From the NCBI GenBank assembly GCA_018830405.1, contig JAHJSF010000163.1:1-29249 (forward strand): a stretch of 29,249 nt of DNA. Direction: 5' to 3'. The translations under genes and the position numbers were made by a program. Position 1 is the stretch's first letter; each line of letters begins with the position of its first letter. Shown here in pieces: positions 1 to 7,128 of this stretch. The notes beneath the pieces are model-generated. The model searched no databases. It had not been told where the DNA came from and saw only the letters and a list, made by a program, of their open reading frames with translations. This stretch comes from Nitrospinota bacterium (GTDB taxonomy: Bacteria; Nitrospinota; Nitrospinia; UBA9942; JAHJSF01).

Positions 1-4
1 ATTC

Positions 5-1129
5 TCATGCCGCCACCTCCATATCTCTTTCAACCAGGAAATTCCCCATCTGGTGTATGAAGCCATCCGTGGTTTCGTATGTTGCCGCATGGGTCTGGAT
101 ATTGCCGGAGGGATGGGTGATGTTGGTGGTGGTGTAGGTGGTGTTTAGGGATTTGATGCCGAGTTCTTCCATTGTATGGAGTTCCTCCGCTGCGCTGATG
201 CCATCGGAGTTGGTATCTTGCCAAACCTTTAGTTCGGCAAAGGCGGCATCGTTGATGTCAATCTTCCCATCTCCATTATCATCGAGATCGGCCAGGGCCT
301 GGAGTCCGTCTGTGGCGATTGCCCCGCTTTTTAGAAGTGTGTTATCCCCAAAGAGTTCTCTTCCATTGTTTATAAGCCCGTCATTGTTTCTATCGAGAAC
401 CAAGAGTCCATCATCGGGACTCGCCCATCCGATCTGTTCGGCAAAACCATTGGCGTCATGGTCAAAGTATGCCCCGGCATCAACGCCGATTGTTTCGGTT
501 CCATCCCCATCCAAATCAAGGATGAGTGGGTCTCTTCTAACAACAGGGAGTGCCGTGCCAATGGCGGTGTTGAAGGAATCGGAAACGATCTGGACGATAT
601 CCGACAAGTCGACCAAATCATTATAAAATTCCCCTATTTTTCCACCTATTTCATCAATAGTGGAATCGATAAAGTCCTGAATATTTTGAAAAATTCCCCC
701 AGGCGGTGGTTCTACCCACTTCCGCAAGTCACTGGTGTCTGTAATCAAGTCGCCTTTCTGGAGCTTGTCATTAACCCTCTGTCCGATATCAGGATCTAAT
801 AAGTTGGTCCAGTCATTTAGAGCTTCTTCCCCGATTTGCCTGCCTTGCTCATTATTCCATAAATCCATGTTGGTTTCCGAAGCGTCGTTTGGATTGCTCG
901 CCTCATAGTCATCCATTAAGATCTTTGCTGCACTTGGTCCGAACCAGTAAGTGAATTCCGCACTGATATAGGCATGCCGGAACGCATCTCGCTGATCATT
1001 ACGTCCACCCGCGGGTAGACTGAATCTATCCGCTTCTTCGTGTGATTTCTGGATTAAATACTTAACTACATCCTTCTTGTAGCCATCAAGAGATGCTAAA
1101 AGACTGTCGAGGTAGGTATCTAGACTCAT
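5..1129 (-). CDS. DUF6973-like protein with EF-hand/RTX-like calcium-binding C-terminal half
   Basis: A 374-residue protein. Residues about 43-110 carry a pattern like DUF6973: a DAFRHAY motif, then MDLWNNEQGR followed by IGEEAL. From about residue 200 there are acidic Dx[DN]xDG-type loops (LDLDGDGTET, LDRNNDGLIN, LDDNGDGKID, QDTNSDGIS), as in the calcium-binding segments of large secreted bacterial proteins. The ATG is preceded by a good Shine-Dalgarno sequence (GGAG, 7 bases away). No N-terminal signal peptide and no GGxGxDxxx nonapeptide repeats are visible, so an export route is not evident. It lies downstream of, and on the same strand as, a lipoprotein gene. The DUF6973 domain is of unknown function to me; an effector or surface role is only inference. 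Confidence 0.7.
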   Translation of the reverse strand: MSLDTYLDSLLASLDGYKKDVVKYLIQKSHEEADRFSLPAGGRNDQRDAFRHAYISAEFTYWFGPSAAKILMDDYEASNPNDASETNMDLWNNEQGRQIGEEALNDWTNLLDPDIGQRVNDKLQKGDLITDTSDLRKWVEPPPGGIFQNIQDFIDSTIDEIGGKIGEFYNDLVDLSDIVQIVSDSFNTAIGTALPVVRRDPLILDLDGDGTETIGVDAGAYFDHDANGFAEQIGWASPDDGLLVLDRNNDGLINNGRELFGDNTLLKSGAIATDGLQALADLDDNGDGKIDINDAAFAELKVWQDTNSDGISAAEELHTMEELGIKSLNTTYTTTNITHPSGNIQTHAATYETTDGFIHQMGNFLVERDMEVAA

Positions 1130-1206
1130 TGTATATCTCCTAAATTTGAACCCTTTACGCTAAGGTCGTCTTTAAAAAGACAATTAATACTTCGTTTGCA
1201 AAATAA

Positions 1207-1770
1207 TTACATTTCATCAAGTCGATAAGCTTTACGGCCATTCTTTACAGTCAACACTAACTTTGCCGCTTGTTTAGAAACGCATTTTTTCTGTGAGACA
1301 TGGCTTGCATAGTCAGCGGTCTTAAATCGATTTATTGGTATGCTTGTCACAGCTCGACGAACGTCGACAAAAAGAATCCCCCAGTGCTGCTCATCATTAA
1401 TCCAGTGCAACTTATTAAAGTCCTTGTATTCAAATCCGAGCATTGAGTTTACGGTTTTTTCATACTCGTACGGCAGAATCACACACGCCATCTCCCATTC
1501 AAAATCAACCACGTCTTTCAGGAAAATACTCTCTCTTCCAGCTTCCATTGCTTGAATGAGAGATAGTGCTGTCTCTGGATTCTGGCTGTCTACACGTTCG
1601 TTGGTGCAACTACTCATGGACAATACTAATAAGAGTAGCGTTGCTGCGAAGGCGCAGTTGAAAACGTAACGTCTAGCCGTTCTGAGGACACAATACTTAA
1701 TTAGAGAAATATACAAACGGATTGCGGATAGGTGTGGTTTAAAAGCTGAAACGTCCCAAGGGTTGAGCAT
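1207..1770 (-). CDS. Hypothetical lipoprotein
   Basis: A 187-residue protein I do not recognise. After a long basic N-terminal stretch comes a hydrophobic segment (AATLLLLVLSMSSC) that ends in a plausible lipobox with Cys at about residue 55, so the mature part is probably lipid-anchored. The distance from the first Met to the lipobox is unusually long. The ATG has a strong AGGGGG ribosome site 7 bases upstream; an in-frame TTG about 22 codons later would give a more ordinary signal peptide. The mature part is polar, with no domain I can name. The gene precedes the DUF6973/calcium-binding gene by 77 bases on the same strand, so the two may be co-transcribed; an immunity or chaperone relation is speculation. 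Confidence 0.6.
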   Translation of the reverse strand: MLNPWDVSAFKPHLSAIRLYISLIKYCVLRTARRYVFNCAFAATLLLLVLSMSSCTNERVDSQNPETALSLIQAMEAGRESIFLKDVVDFEWEMACVILPYEYEKTVNSMLGFEYKDFNKLHWINDEQHWGILFVDVRRAVTSIPINRFKTADYASHVSQKKCVSKQAAKLVLTVKNGRKAYRLDEM

Positions 1771-1828
1771 TTTAACACCCCCTAAATGTTAATGAAGGAA
1801 GCCGCTTACTGCTTATAAAACTAACGCT

Positions 1829-1857
1829 CTGGATTCCGGCTCGGAGGCCGGAATGAC
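1829..1857. repeat. Dispersed palindromic repeat, copy 1 (CTGGATTCCG...CGGAATGAC)
   Basis: A short hairpin repeat that begins CTGGATTCCG and ends CGGAATGAC, with a variable centre. Sister copies lie at 3391-3418 in the same orientation and 28866-28893 inverted. The stem ATTCCG/CGGAAT is conserved. Confidence 0.8.
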
Positions 1858-1892
1858 AAATGTCGAAACGCTTTTGGTACCGCTATTAAAAA

Positions 1893-1917
1893 ATGCCGGA
1901 AAGGCATCTTCTTTTTG
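1893..1917 (+). terminator. Weak terminator-like hairpin
   Basis: ATGCC and GGCAT form a 5-bp stem, followed by a T-rich run (CTTCTTTTT). The stem is short, so the call is weak. Apart from this and nearby repeats, 1771-2107 holds no gene I can support. Confidence 0.3.
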
Positions 1918-2012
1918 TGGGTGGATTGGAGCCTGAAGGTTATAAAATTATTAAAGTTTTGTCAAATGTTTTTTTGTGGTTCCCCGCTGAGGATGCGGAG
2001 AAGGAAAGGTGA

Positions 2013-2047
2013 TTAACCACAGATAGCCACTGATATGCACAGATAAA
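2013..2047. repeat. ACCACAGAT/CACAGATA-type intergenic repeat
   Basis: The stretch with ACCACAGATAGCCACTGAT and CACAGATAAAGA resembles a degenerate tandem unit (accacagat-nnnacac-agat) often found between genes in environmental bacterial genomes. It is a single block here, so it is recognised by similarity only. Confidence 0.4.
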
Positions 2048-2149
2048 GAAATTAGAGTTTCAAATCCCCCCATCTCTCACTTCCTTTTTTGCTCGCCAGT
2101 TAAAGAAGTGTGTTGCCAAAAAGCACACAATGTGTTAACTTTTAAGCCG

Positions 2150-2428
2150 ATGAAACAGATAAACTGGAGTATGGAAAAGAGCCTGAAACTGAAAGAATTA
2201 AGGGGGATCTCCTTTGAGGATATAGTTTATTATCTTCAAAAGGGGGATGTCTTGGATGACTATTCACATCCCAATCAGAAAATATACCCTGACCAGAGAA
2301 TAATGGTAATCGGCATAGATAATTACGCCTACCTCGTGCCTTATGTGGAGGATGCGGAAGAAATATTTCTAAAGACCATTATCCCCAGCAGAAAGGCAAC
2401 AGATATTTATTTAGGAGGAGAAAAATGA
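2150..2428 (+). CDS. BrnT-like toxin of a type II toxin-antitoxin module
   Basis: A 92-residue protein. It has the BrnT-like layout: a WSMEKSLKLKELRGISFED start, a central ...DQRIMVIGID..YLVPYV strand region, and the near-C-terminal IIPSRKATDIY that matches the family's I-S-A-R-K-A-T. BrnT proteins are RelE-fold ribonucleases controlled by a ribbon-helix-helix partner. The start at 2150 is chosen because family members begin close to the W-x-x-x-K motif; a GTG at 2108 would add 14 residues, and neither start has a clear ribosome site. The stop overlaps the next gene's ATG (ATGA), so translation is probably coupled. The toxin-first order matches brnTA loci. The family call rests on motif memory and could be a neighbouring RelE-like group. 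Confidence 0.65.
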   Translation: MKQINWSMEKSLKLKELRGISFEDIVYYLQKGDVLDDYSHPNQKIYPDQRIMVIGIDNYAYLVPYVEDAEEIFLKTIIPSRKATDIYLGGEK

Positions 2429-2703
2429 AAACTGGTTTGAGCAAAGAAGAGAAAGAGATATTGGATAGCTTTGAGAAGGGGGAATGGGTTCCGGTAAAAG
2501 ACCTTTCAAAAAGAAAGGCGGAATTGATGAAGTATGCCAGAAACGCCTTAAAGAAAGATAAGCGGCTAAATATAAGAATTTCTGAAAGGGATCTGACTGA
2601 ACTGCAAAAGAAGGCGGTAAACGAAGGGTTGCCCTATCAAACATATATTTCCAGCGTGATTCACAAGTTTATCAGCGGGCAACTTGTAGAGACAAAAAAA
2701 TAG
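2425..2703 (+). CDS. RHH (CopG/BrnA-like) antitoxin
   Basis: A 92-residue partner of the preceding toxin. The C-terminal half (about residues 47-86) looks like a ribbon-helix-helix fold: a strand RLNIRISERD, then two helices including LTELQKKAVNEGLPYQTYI and SSVIHKFISG. The N-terminal half is charged and probably wraps the toxin. A strong AGGAGG ribosome site sits just upstream of the ATG, which overlaps the toxin stop by 4 bases; the stronger site should make antitoxin exceed toxin. RHH antitoxins usually bind their own promoter, but no operator is obvious here. Confidence 0.7.
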   Translation: MKTGLSKEEKEILDSFEKGEWVPVKDLSKRKAELMKYARNALKKDKRLNIRISERDLTELQKKAVNEGLPYQTYISSVIHKFISGQLVETKK

Positions 2704-2723
2704 GCTGCATAGATGTTAGTCTC

Positions 2724-2777
2724 TCCTTTGTCCTCCTCCCCCGTGGCAGGGGAAGGAATATGGTGGGGGGTGATTAT
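2724..2777. repeat. G/C-rich palindromic intergenic repeat
   Basis: CTCCTCCCCCGTGGCAGGGG forms a CCCC/GGGG hairpin and is followed by GGAATATGGTGGGGGG. It resembles the other CCCCT...AGGGG elements of the window (near 14480-14610 and 28838). Confidence 0.45.
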
Positions 2778-2791
2778 ATGAGAGGCCTTGA

Positions 2792-2941
2792 TGGAAATTT
2801 ATAGAACAGTGTGATACTTTGAAACCAGTAGTCGGAGATATAACGTGCAGAAAGGTCTTGAGACAGATTAGACTTTGGCCAGAGAAGGTGATTTTTAAGA
2901 CCATTTTTACATTAGATTTAGAAGATGGAGGTATGAGATGA
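2792..2941 (+). pseudogene. Possible short reading-frame remnant upstream of the Phd-like antitoxin
   Basis: A frame of 49 codons, open between stops, runs into the antitoxin gene and ends in TGA overlapping its ATG (ATGA). It includes RKVLRQIRLWPEKVIFK. The only plausible starts are weak (TTG at 2819). I do not recognise the sequence. It may be the tail of a lost gene, a small leader gene, or chance. Confidence 0.25.
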
Positions 2942-3120
2942 GCACACAATTCGTAGTCGATGAGTCGGGCAAGAAGACAGGGGTAATCTTAAAGCTTGAA
3001 GAGTATGACGAACTATTGGAAGACATTCATGATCTGGCCATCATTGCTGAAAGAAAAGATGAGACGGCAATCAGTTTTGATGAGCTTAAAGGTAAATTGA
3101 AAGCCGATGGTCTTATTTAA
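2938..3120 (+). CDS. Phd/YefM-like antitoxin
   Basis: A 60-residue acidic protein whose N-terminus (QFVVDESGKKTGVILKLEEY) matches small antitoxins found before RelE/ParE toxins. The middle (DELLEDIHDLAIIAERKDE) fits a helical toxin-binding arm. It is preceded by GGAGG about 6 bases upstream and overlaps the toxin gene by 14 bases. It is shorter than a full YefM, which is normal for this sub-group. Its role is inferred from length, composition and the clear RelE neighbour. Confidence 0.7.
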   Translation: MSTQFVVDESGKKTGVILKLEEYDELLEDIHDLAIIAERKDETAISFDELKGKLKADGLI

Positions 3121-3370
3121 GATTGATCCAAAAGGGTCGCTGGGGCATGATTTAAGGAAGATTGACAAACAGTTCATTCCAAAGATTCTTGAAGCTATTG
3201 AAAGTCTTTCAGAGAATCCTTTCCCTGTGCAATCAAAAAAATTGAAGGGGGCAGAATCAAGTTATCGGCTACGGGTGGGGGATTATAGGGTAATTTATCA
3301 GGTCGACGCCTTGAATCAGACCGTAACTATTTATCATGCACGCCATAGAAAAGATGTTTATAAAAGGTAA
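3107..3370 (+). CDS. RelE/ParE family toxin
   Basis: An 87-residue protein with the RelE signature in its second half: KKLKG, then YRLRVGDYRVIYQVD, and a C-terminal HARHRKDVYKR. The basic residues and the terminal Tyr are the usual RNA-contact or catalytic positions in RelE homologues, which cut mRNA in the ribosome. The start ATG lies inside the antitoxin gene (14-base overlap), so translation is likely coupled. This is the second intact toxin-antitoxin pair within 1.3 kb. Confidence 0.85.
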   Translation: MVLFKIDPKGSLGHDLRKIDKQFIPKILEAIESLSENPFPVQSKKLKGAESSYRLRVGDYRVIYQVDALNQTVTIYHARHRKDVYKR

Positions 3371-3390
3371 AAGTTTAACCGCTACATGGA

Positions 3391-3418
3391 CTGGATTCCG
3401 CATCATGTGCGGAATGAC
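3391..3418. repeat. Dispersed palindromic repeat, copy 2
   Basis: CTGGATTCCG, a variable centre, then CGGAATGAC, in the same orientation as copy 1. It sits just after the RelE gene and may act as a transcript 3' hairpin. Confidence 0.8.
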
Positions 3419-3435
3419 AAGATTAGAAAAGAGAA

Positions 3436-4314
3436 CTACTTGAAATTTATCCCGAATGTGAAAGCTATCAGCGGGACGAGGTGCATAACCAGCATTATGA
3501 TAAGGGGATAGAAGACCCAAAGCATGTAGGTCACATCTCCCTCCCCGTTTTTAATTATCCCCCTTCCGTAGGAAAATATATAGGGGAGAGATGAAAGGAT
3601 AGCCAGCACGTCCCACCCTATTACCCAGATCGGATATATTCCGGTAAATATTCCTTCAGACTGCACCTTAAAAAGGTAGGCCAAGGAAATTACAGCCCCT
3701 GCAAAATTAAATAGGATAATGAGAGGCAGGAGAAGAGACTTGGAAAAATCTTTGAACCACCCGTAACTAACCGAGTTGTCCTCCTTACCCAAACCGATAA
3801 TTGATAATATCCCAACAAAGGCGGATGAGGTATTGATGAACATATCGCTCAGGCCATAGTAGCGTGCGGGATGAAGCCCCTGCTGCAGCTCATCGACAAT
3901 CCCAAGCATGGAGGCGCAGATAAATATGAGTATAAATATGCCTCCCCCTTTATAGTCTAGGGAAAAGAGGTAGAAGAGAAGCCAGGCCATGAGGATATAC
4001 TCAATGATATGGATATGCTTATTAGGGTTTGGTTCTAACTTTATAATGGAACAGACAATCACCAGGGAGAGAATGGTGGTAATAATGGTCTTCACCCAAC
4101 ATTTTTTCCTAACGGAGATTAGGAGAAATATCAGACCCATGAAAATTAGAACAAAGATAGGAACCCTACCGGCCAATTTGGAGGAATAATTCCTGACTAT
4201 TGTCCTGTAGATTACTATTACGTGCGGCAAAAGGAGGGTGTAGAGGGTTACCGCCAACCAGAGATAAACCCTCTTTACGCCTTTCCCTTTAATATCCAAT
4301 ATATTTTCGGACAT
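3436..4314 (-). CDS. VanZ-like integral membrane protein
   Basis: A 292-residue, very hydrophobic protein with about eight predicted membrane segments. The VanZ-like core lies near residues 100-170: NPNKHIHIIEY, then a second motif DELQQGLHPARYYGLSDMF with a following Asn and a small-residue-rich helix. VanZ-like proteins are membrane proteins of poorly known function; the founder gives low-level teicoplanin resistance. The C-terminal third adds more membrane helices. The ATG at 4314 is preferred; a TTG at 4329 is possible. Neither has a clear ribosome site. It is downstream of ppdK on the same strand and separated by 72 bases, but a shared function is not evident. Confidence 0.7.
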   Translation of the reverse strand: MSENILDIKGKGVKRVYLWLAVTLYTLLLPHVIVIYRTIVRNYSSKLAGRVPIFVLIFMGLIFLLISVRKKCWVKTIITTILSLVIVCSIIKLEPNPNKHIHIIEYILMAWLLFYLFSLDYKGGGIFILIFICASMLGIVDELQQGLHPARYYGLSDMFINTSSAFVGILSIIGLGKEDNSVSYGWFKDFSKSLLLPLIILFNFAGAVISLAYLFKVQSEGIFTGIYPIWVIGWDVLAILSSLPYIFSYGRGIIKNGEGDVTYMLWVFYPLIIMLVMHLVPLIAFTFGINFK

Positions 4315-4386
4315 ATAGAGATAGACCAATCATTAGCTGACTAAACACGATATACGCCTTATGCTATCTATCGTGATATGTCAGGA

Positions 4387-7017
4387 TCAATTTTTTTCTT
4401 TAAGGGCGACATGGGCCGCCGCCAATCTGGCAATCGGAACCCTATAGGGAGAACAGCTTACATAGTCCATCCCAAGCTTATGACAGAAGGCCACTGAGGC
4501 AGGATCGCCCCCATGCTCACCGCATATACCTATCTTAAGGTTTCCCCTGACCGACCTTCCCTTTTCAATACCCATCTTAATAAGTTCGCCAACACCCGAC
4601 TGGTCTATTGAGACAAACGGGTCGATGGGGAGAATATTCTTACTGAGATAATCCCCCAGGAAGCTCCCTATGTCATCTCGGCTGAAACCAAATGTAGTCT
4701 GAGTAAGGTCGTTTGTCCCGAAGGAGAAGAATTCGGCCTCGGTAGCAATCTGGTCGGCTGTAATAGCAGCTCTCGGCAACTCAATCATTGTACCGACCAT
4801 ATATTCAACCTTTACCCCATGTTTAGCCATAACCTTTTCAGCAACCACTACCAGGTTCTTCTTGGTGTAGGAAAGTTCGTTTATATGACCAACTAAAGGT
4901 ATCATTATCTCAGGTTTAACAACCTTCCCCTCCTTGGCCAATTCGCAGGCCGCTTCAAAGATAGCCTCGACCTGAATCTCATATATCTCAGGGTAGGTTA
5001 TACCGAGCCTACAGCCTCGATGTCCCAGCATAGGGTTGAACTCTTTAAGCTGATTCGACTTCTCCTTAATCGCATCCACAGATATTCCCATATCGGCGGC
5101 AATCTCTTCCATATCCTTTTTGGTATGAGGAAGGAACTCGTGCAGAGGCGGGTCAAGAAGCCTTATCGTTACAGGAAGACCATCCATAACCTTGAATATG
5201 GCCTTGAAATCCCCCTTCTGCATCGGAAGAATCTTCTTCAGGGCTGTCCTGCGCCCTGCCTCATCATCGGCCAATATCATCTCACGAACCGCCTTTACCC
5301 TATCCCCCTCAAAGAACATATGTTCGGTTCGGCAAAGCCCTATTCCCTCGGCTCCAAACTCTTTGGCGATAGCCGCATCATGCGGGGTATCGGCGTTGGT
5401 TCTGACACCGAGTTTTCTGGCCTCATCCGCCCAAGCCATAAGCTTACCGAAATTACCGGTTAGTTTAGGTTTTATAAGTTTAACCTGACCATCCATTACC
5501 CTGCCGCTGCTTCCATCAAGGGATATATAATCCCCCTCTCCGTAGGTATATCCCTTGGCCTTTAAAATCTTATTCTCTTCATCTATACTCAACTCGCTGC
5601 AACCGGCTACACAGCATCGCCCCATCCCTCTGGCTACAACTGCGGCGTGAGAGGTCATACCCCCACGCCCGGTCAATATCCCCTGCGAGACATCCATCCC
5701 TCCAATATCCTCCGGAGATGTTTCTTGACGGACCAGTATAACCTTCTCCCCCGCCCCGGACATCTTCTGGGCTGTCTCGGCATCAAATACTATCTTACCG
5801 ACAGCGGCCCCTGGGGAAGCCGGAAGGCCTTTGGCAATAACGGTAACTTCGGATTTAGGATCAATCATCGGGTGGAGAACCTGGTCTAACTGCTCAGGCT
5901 GAACCCTCAAAACAGCGGTGTTCTTATCTATAAGTCCCTCGGCAACCATATCAACGGCGATGTTAATGGCGGCTGTGGCCGTCCTTTTACCGTTTCTTGT
6001 CTGTAGCATATAGAGCTTATCATCCTGGATGGTAAACTCCATATCCTGCATATCTTTATAGTGGGCCTCAAGTCTTTGATATATCTCAACGAGCTCATTA
6101 TATATCTTTGGCTTATCTCGCTCTAATTCAAATATAGGTTTGGGTGTTCTTACCCCGGCTACAACGTCTTCCCCCTGCGCATTGATAAGGTATTCGCCGA
6201 AGAACCTCTTCTCCCCTGTGCTCGGGTCTCTGGTAAAGGCAACCCCTGTTCCTGAATTATTTCCGGTATTGCCAAAGACCATCGCCTGAACGTTAACGGC
6301 CGTGCCCCAATTGTGGGGTATATTGTACATATTTCTATACTTTATGGCCCTCTCATTGTTCCAAGACTCAAAGACCGCATTAATACTTAGTCTCAACTGC
6401 TCCTTGATATCAGATGGGAAATCTATCCCCTTCCTCTCCTTTACAATCCCCTTGAAGGCTAAAACAAGCTCCTGCAGGCTGTCCTTGCAAAGGTCTGTAT
6501 CAAGTTCGACCCCAATCGACTTTTTCTTGGCCTCAAAGACCTTATCAAAGTCCCTCTTCGGTATTTCAAGGACAACATCGCTGAACATCATTATGAAACG
6601 GCGGTAACAGTCGTAGGCAAATCTTTCATTCCCTGTCTTTTTAGCCAGCCCCTCAACTGTCTCATCATTAAGGCCTAAGTTTAGGACAGTATCCATCATC
6701 CCCGGCATAGAGGCCCTGGCACCGGAGCGAACCGAGACCAATAGGGGATCTGTTGTATCACCAAACTTCTTGCCAAAGTCAGCCTCAAGCTTGGCTATTC
6801 CCTCTTCCGCCTGCTTCCATAGTCCATCTGGATACTGGTTATTATTGGCAAAGAAATCGTTACATACCTCTGTTGTAATAGTAAAACCTGGAGGAACAGG
6901 TATCTTAAGGTTAGTCATCTCGGCCAGGTTAGCCCCCTTGCCCCCCAGCGTGTTTTTCATTCCGGCATTTCCCTCAGCCCCCTTAGAACCGAAAAAATAG
7001 ACATATTTCTTCGACAT
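4387..7017 (-). CDS. ppdK: Pyruvate, phosphate dikinase
   Basis: An 876-residue cytosolic enzyme interconverting pyruvate, ATP and phosphate with phosphoenolpyruvate, AMP and pyrophosphate. All parts are present: the ATP-grasp-like N-terminus (GGKGANLAEMTNLKIPVPPG; SVRSGARASMPGMMDT), the swivelling phosphohistidine domain with GGMTSHAAVVARGMG (His accepts the phosphate), and the TIM-barrel PEP/pyruvate domain with NDLTQTTFGFSRDD and the catalytic Cys in ICGEHGGDP. Length equals the bacterial norm. TTG, GTG and ATG codons are stacked at the 5' end (7023, 7020, 7017); AAGGAGG lies upstream and is best spaced for the GTG, while the protein family fits a start at MSKKYVYFFG. It follows glyS by about 110 bases on the same strand. 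Confidence 0.97.
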   Translation of the reverse strand: MSKKYVYFFGSKGAEGNAGMKNTLGGKGANLAEMTNLKIPVPPGFTITTEVCNDFFANNNQYPDGLWKQAEEGIAKLEADFGKKFGDTTDPLLVSVRSGARASMPGMMDTVLNLGLNDETVEGLAKKTGNERFAYDCYRRFIMMFSDVVLEIPKRDFDKVFEAKKKSIGVELDTDLCKDSLQELVLAFKGIVKERKGIDFPSDIKEQLRLSINAVFESWNNERAIKYRNMYNIPHNWGTAVNVQAMVFGNTGNNSGTGVAFTRDPSTGEKRFFGEYLINAQGEDVVAGVRTPKPIFELERDKPKIYNELVEIYQRLEAHYKDMQDMEFTIQDDKLYMLQTRNGKRTATAAINIAVDMVAEGLIDKNTAVLRVQPEQLDQVLHPMIDPKSEVTVIAKGLPASPGAAVGKIVFDAETAQKMSGAGEKVILVRQETSPEDIGGMDVSQGILTGRGGMTSHAAVVARGMGRCCVAGCSELSIDEENKILKAKGYTYGEGDYISLDGSSGRVMDGQVKLIKPKLTGNFGKLMAWADEARKLGVRTNADTPHDAAIAKEFGAEGIGLCRTEHMFFEGDRVKAVREMILADDEAGRRTALKKILPMQKGDFKAIFKVMDGLPVTIRLLDPPLHEFLPHTKKDMEEIAADMGISVDAIKEKSNQLKEFNPMLGHRGCRLGITYPEIYEIQVEAIFEAACELAKEGKVVKPEIMIPLVGHINELSYTKKNLVVVAEKVMAKHGVKVEYMVGTMIELPRAAITADQIATEAEFFSFGTNDLTQTTFGFSRDDIGSFLGDYLSKNILPIDPFVSIDQSGVGELIKMGIEKGRSVRGNLKIGICGEHGGDPASVAFCHKLGMDYVSCSPYRVPIARLAAAHVALKEKN

Positions 7018-7128
7018 CACCAAGCATCCTCCTTTCAGTTTACCGCTAACAATAGATTAACCGGTTGAGACAACATCAAGTCATTAAACCTTACGCATAT
7101 AATAATATAAAACAGGCTACGTATAGCC

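Noticed and set aside
2716-2949. Minus-strand 77-codon open frame
   Set aside because: It overlaps a G/C-run repeat and the start of the Phd-like gene; composition is repeat-driven.
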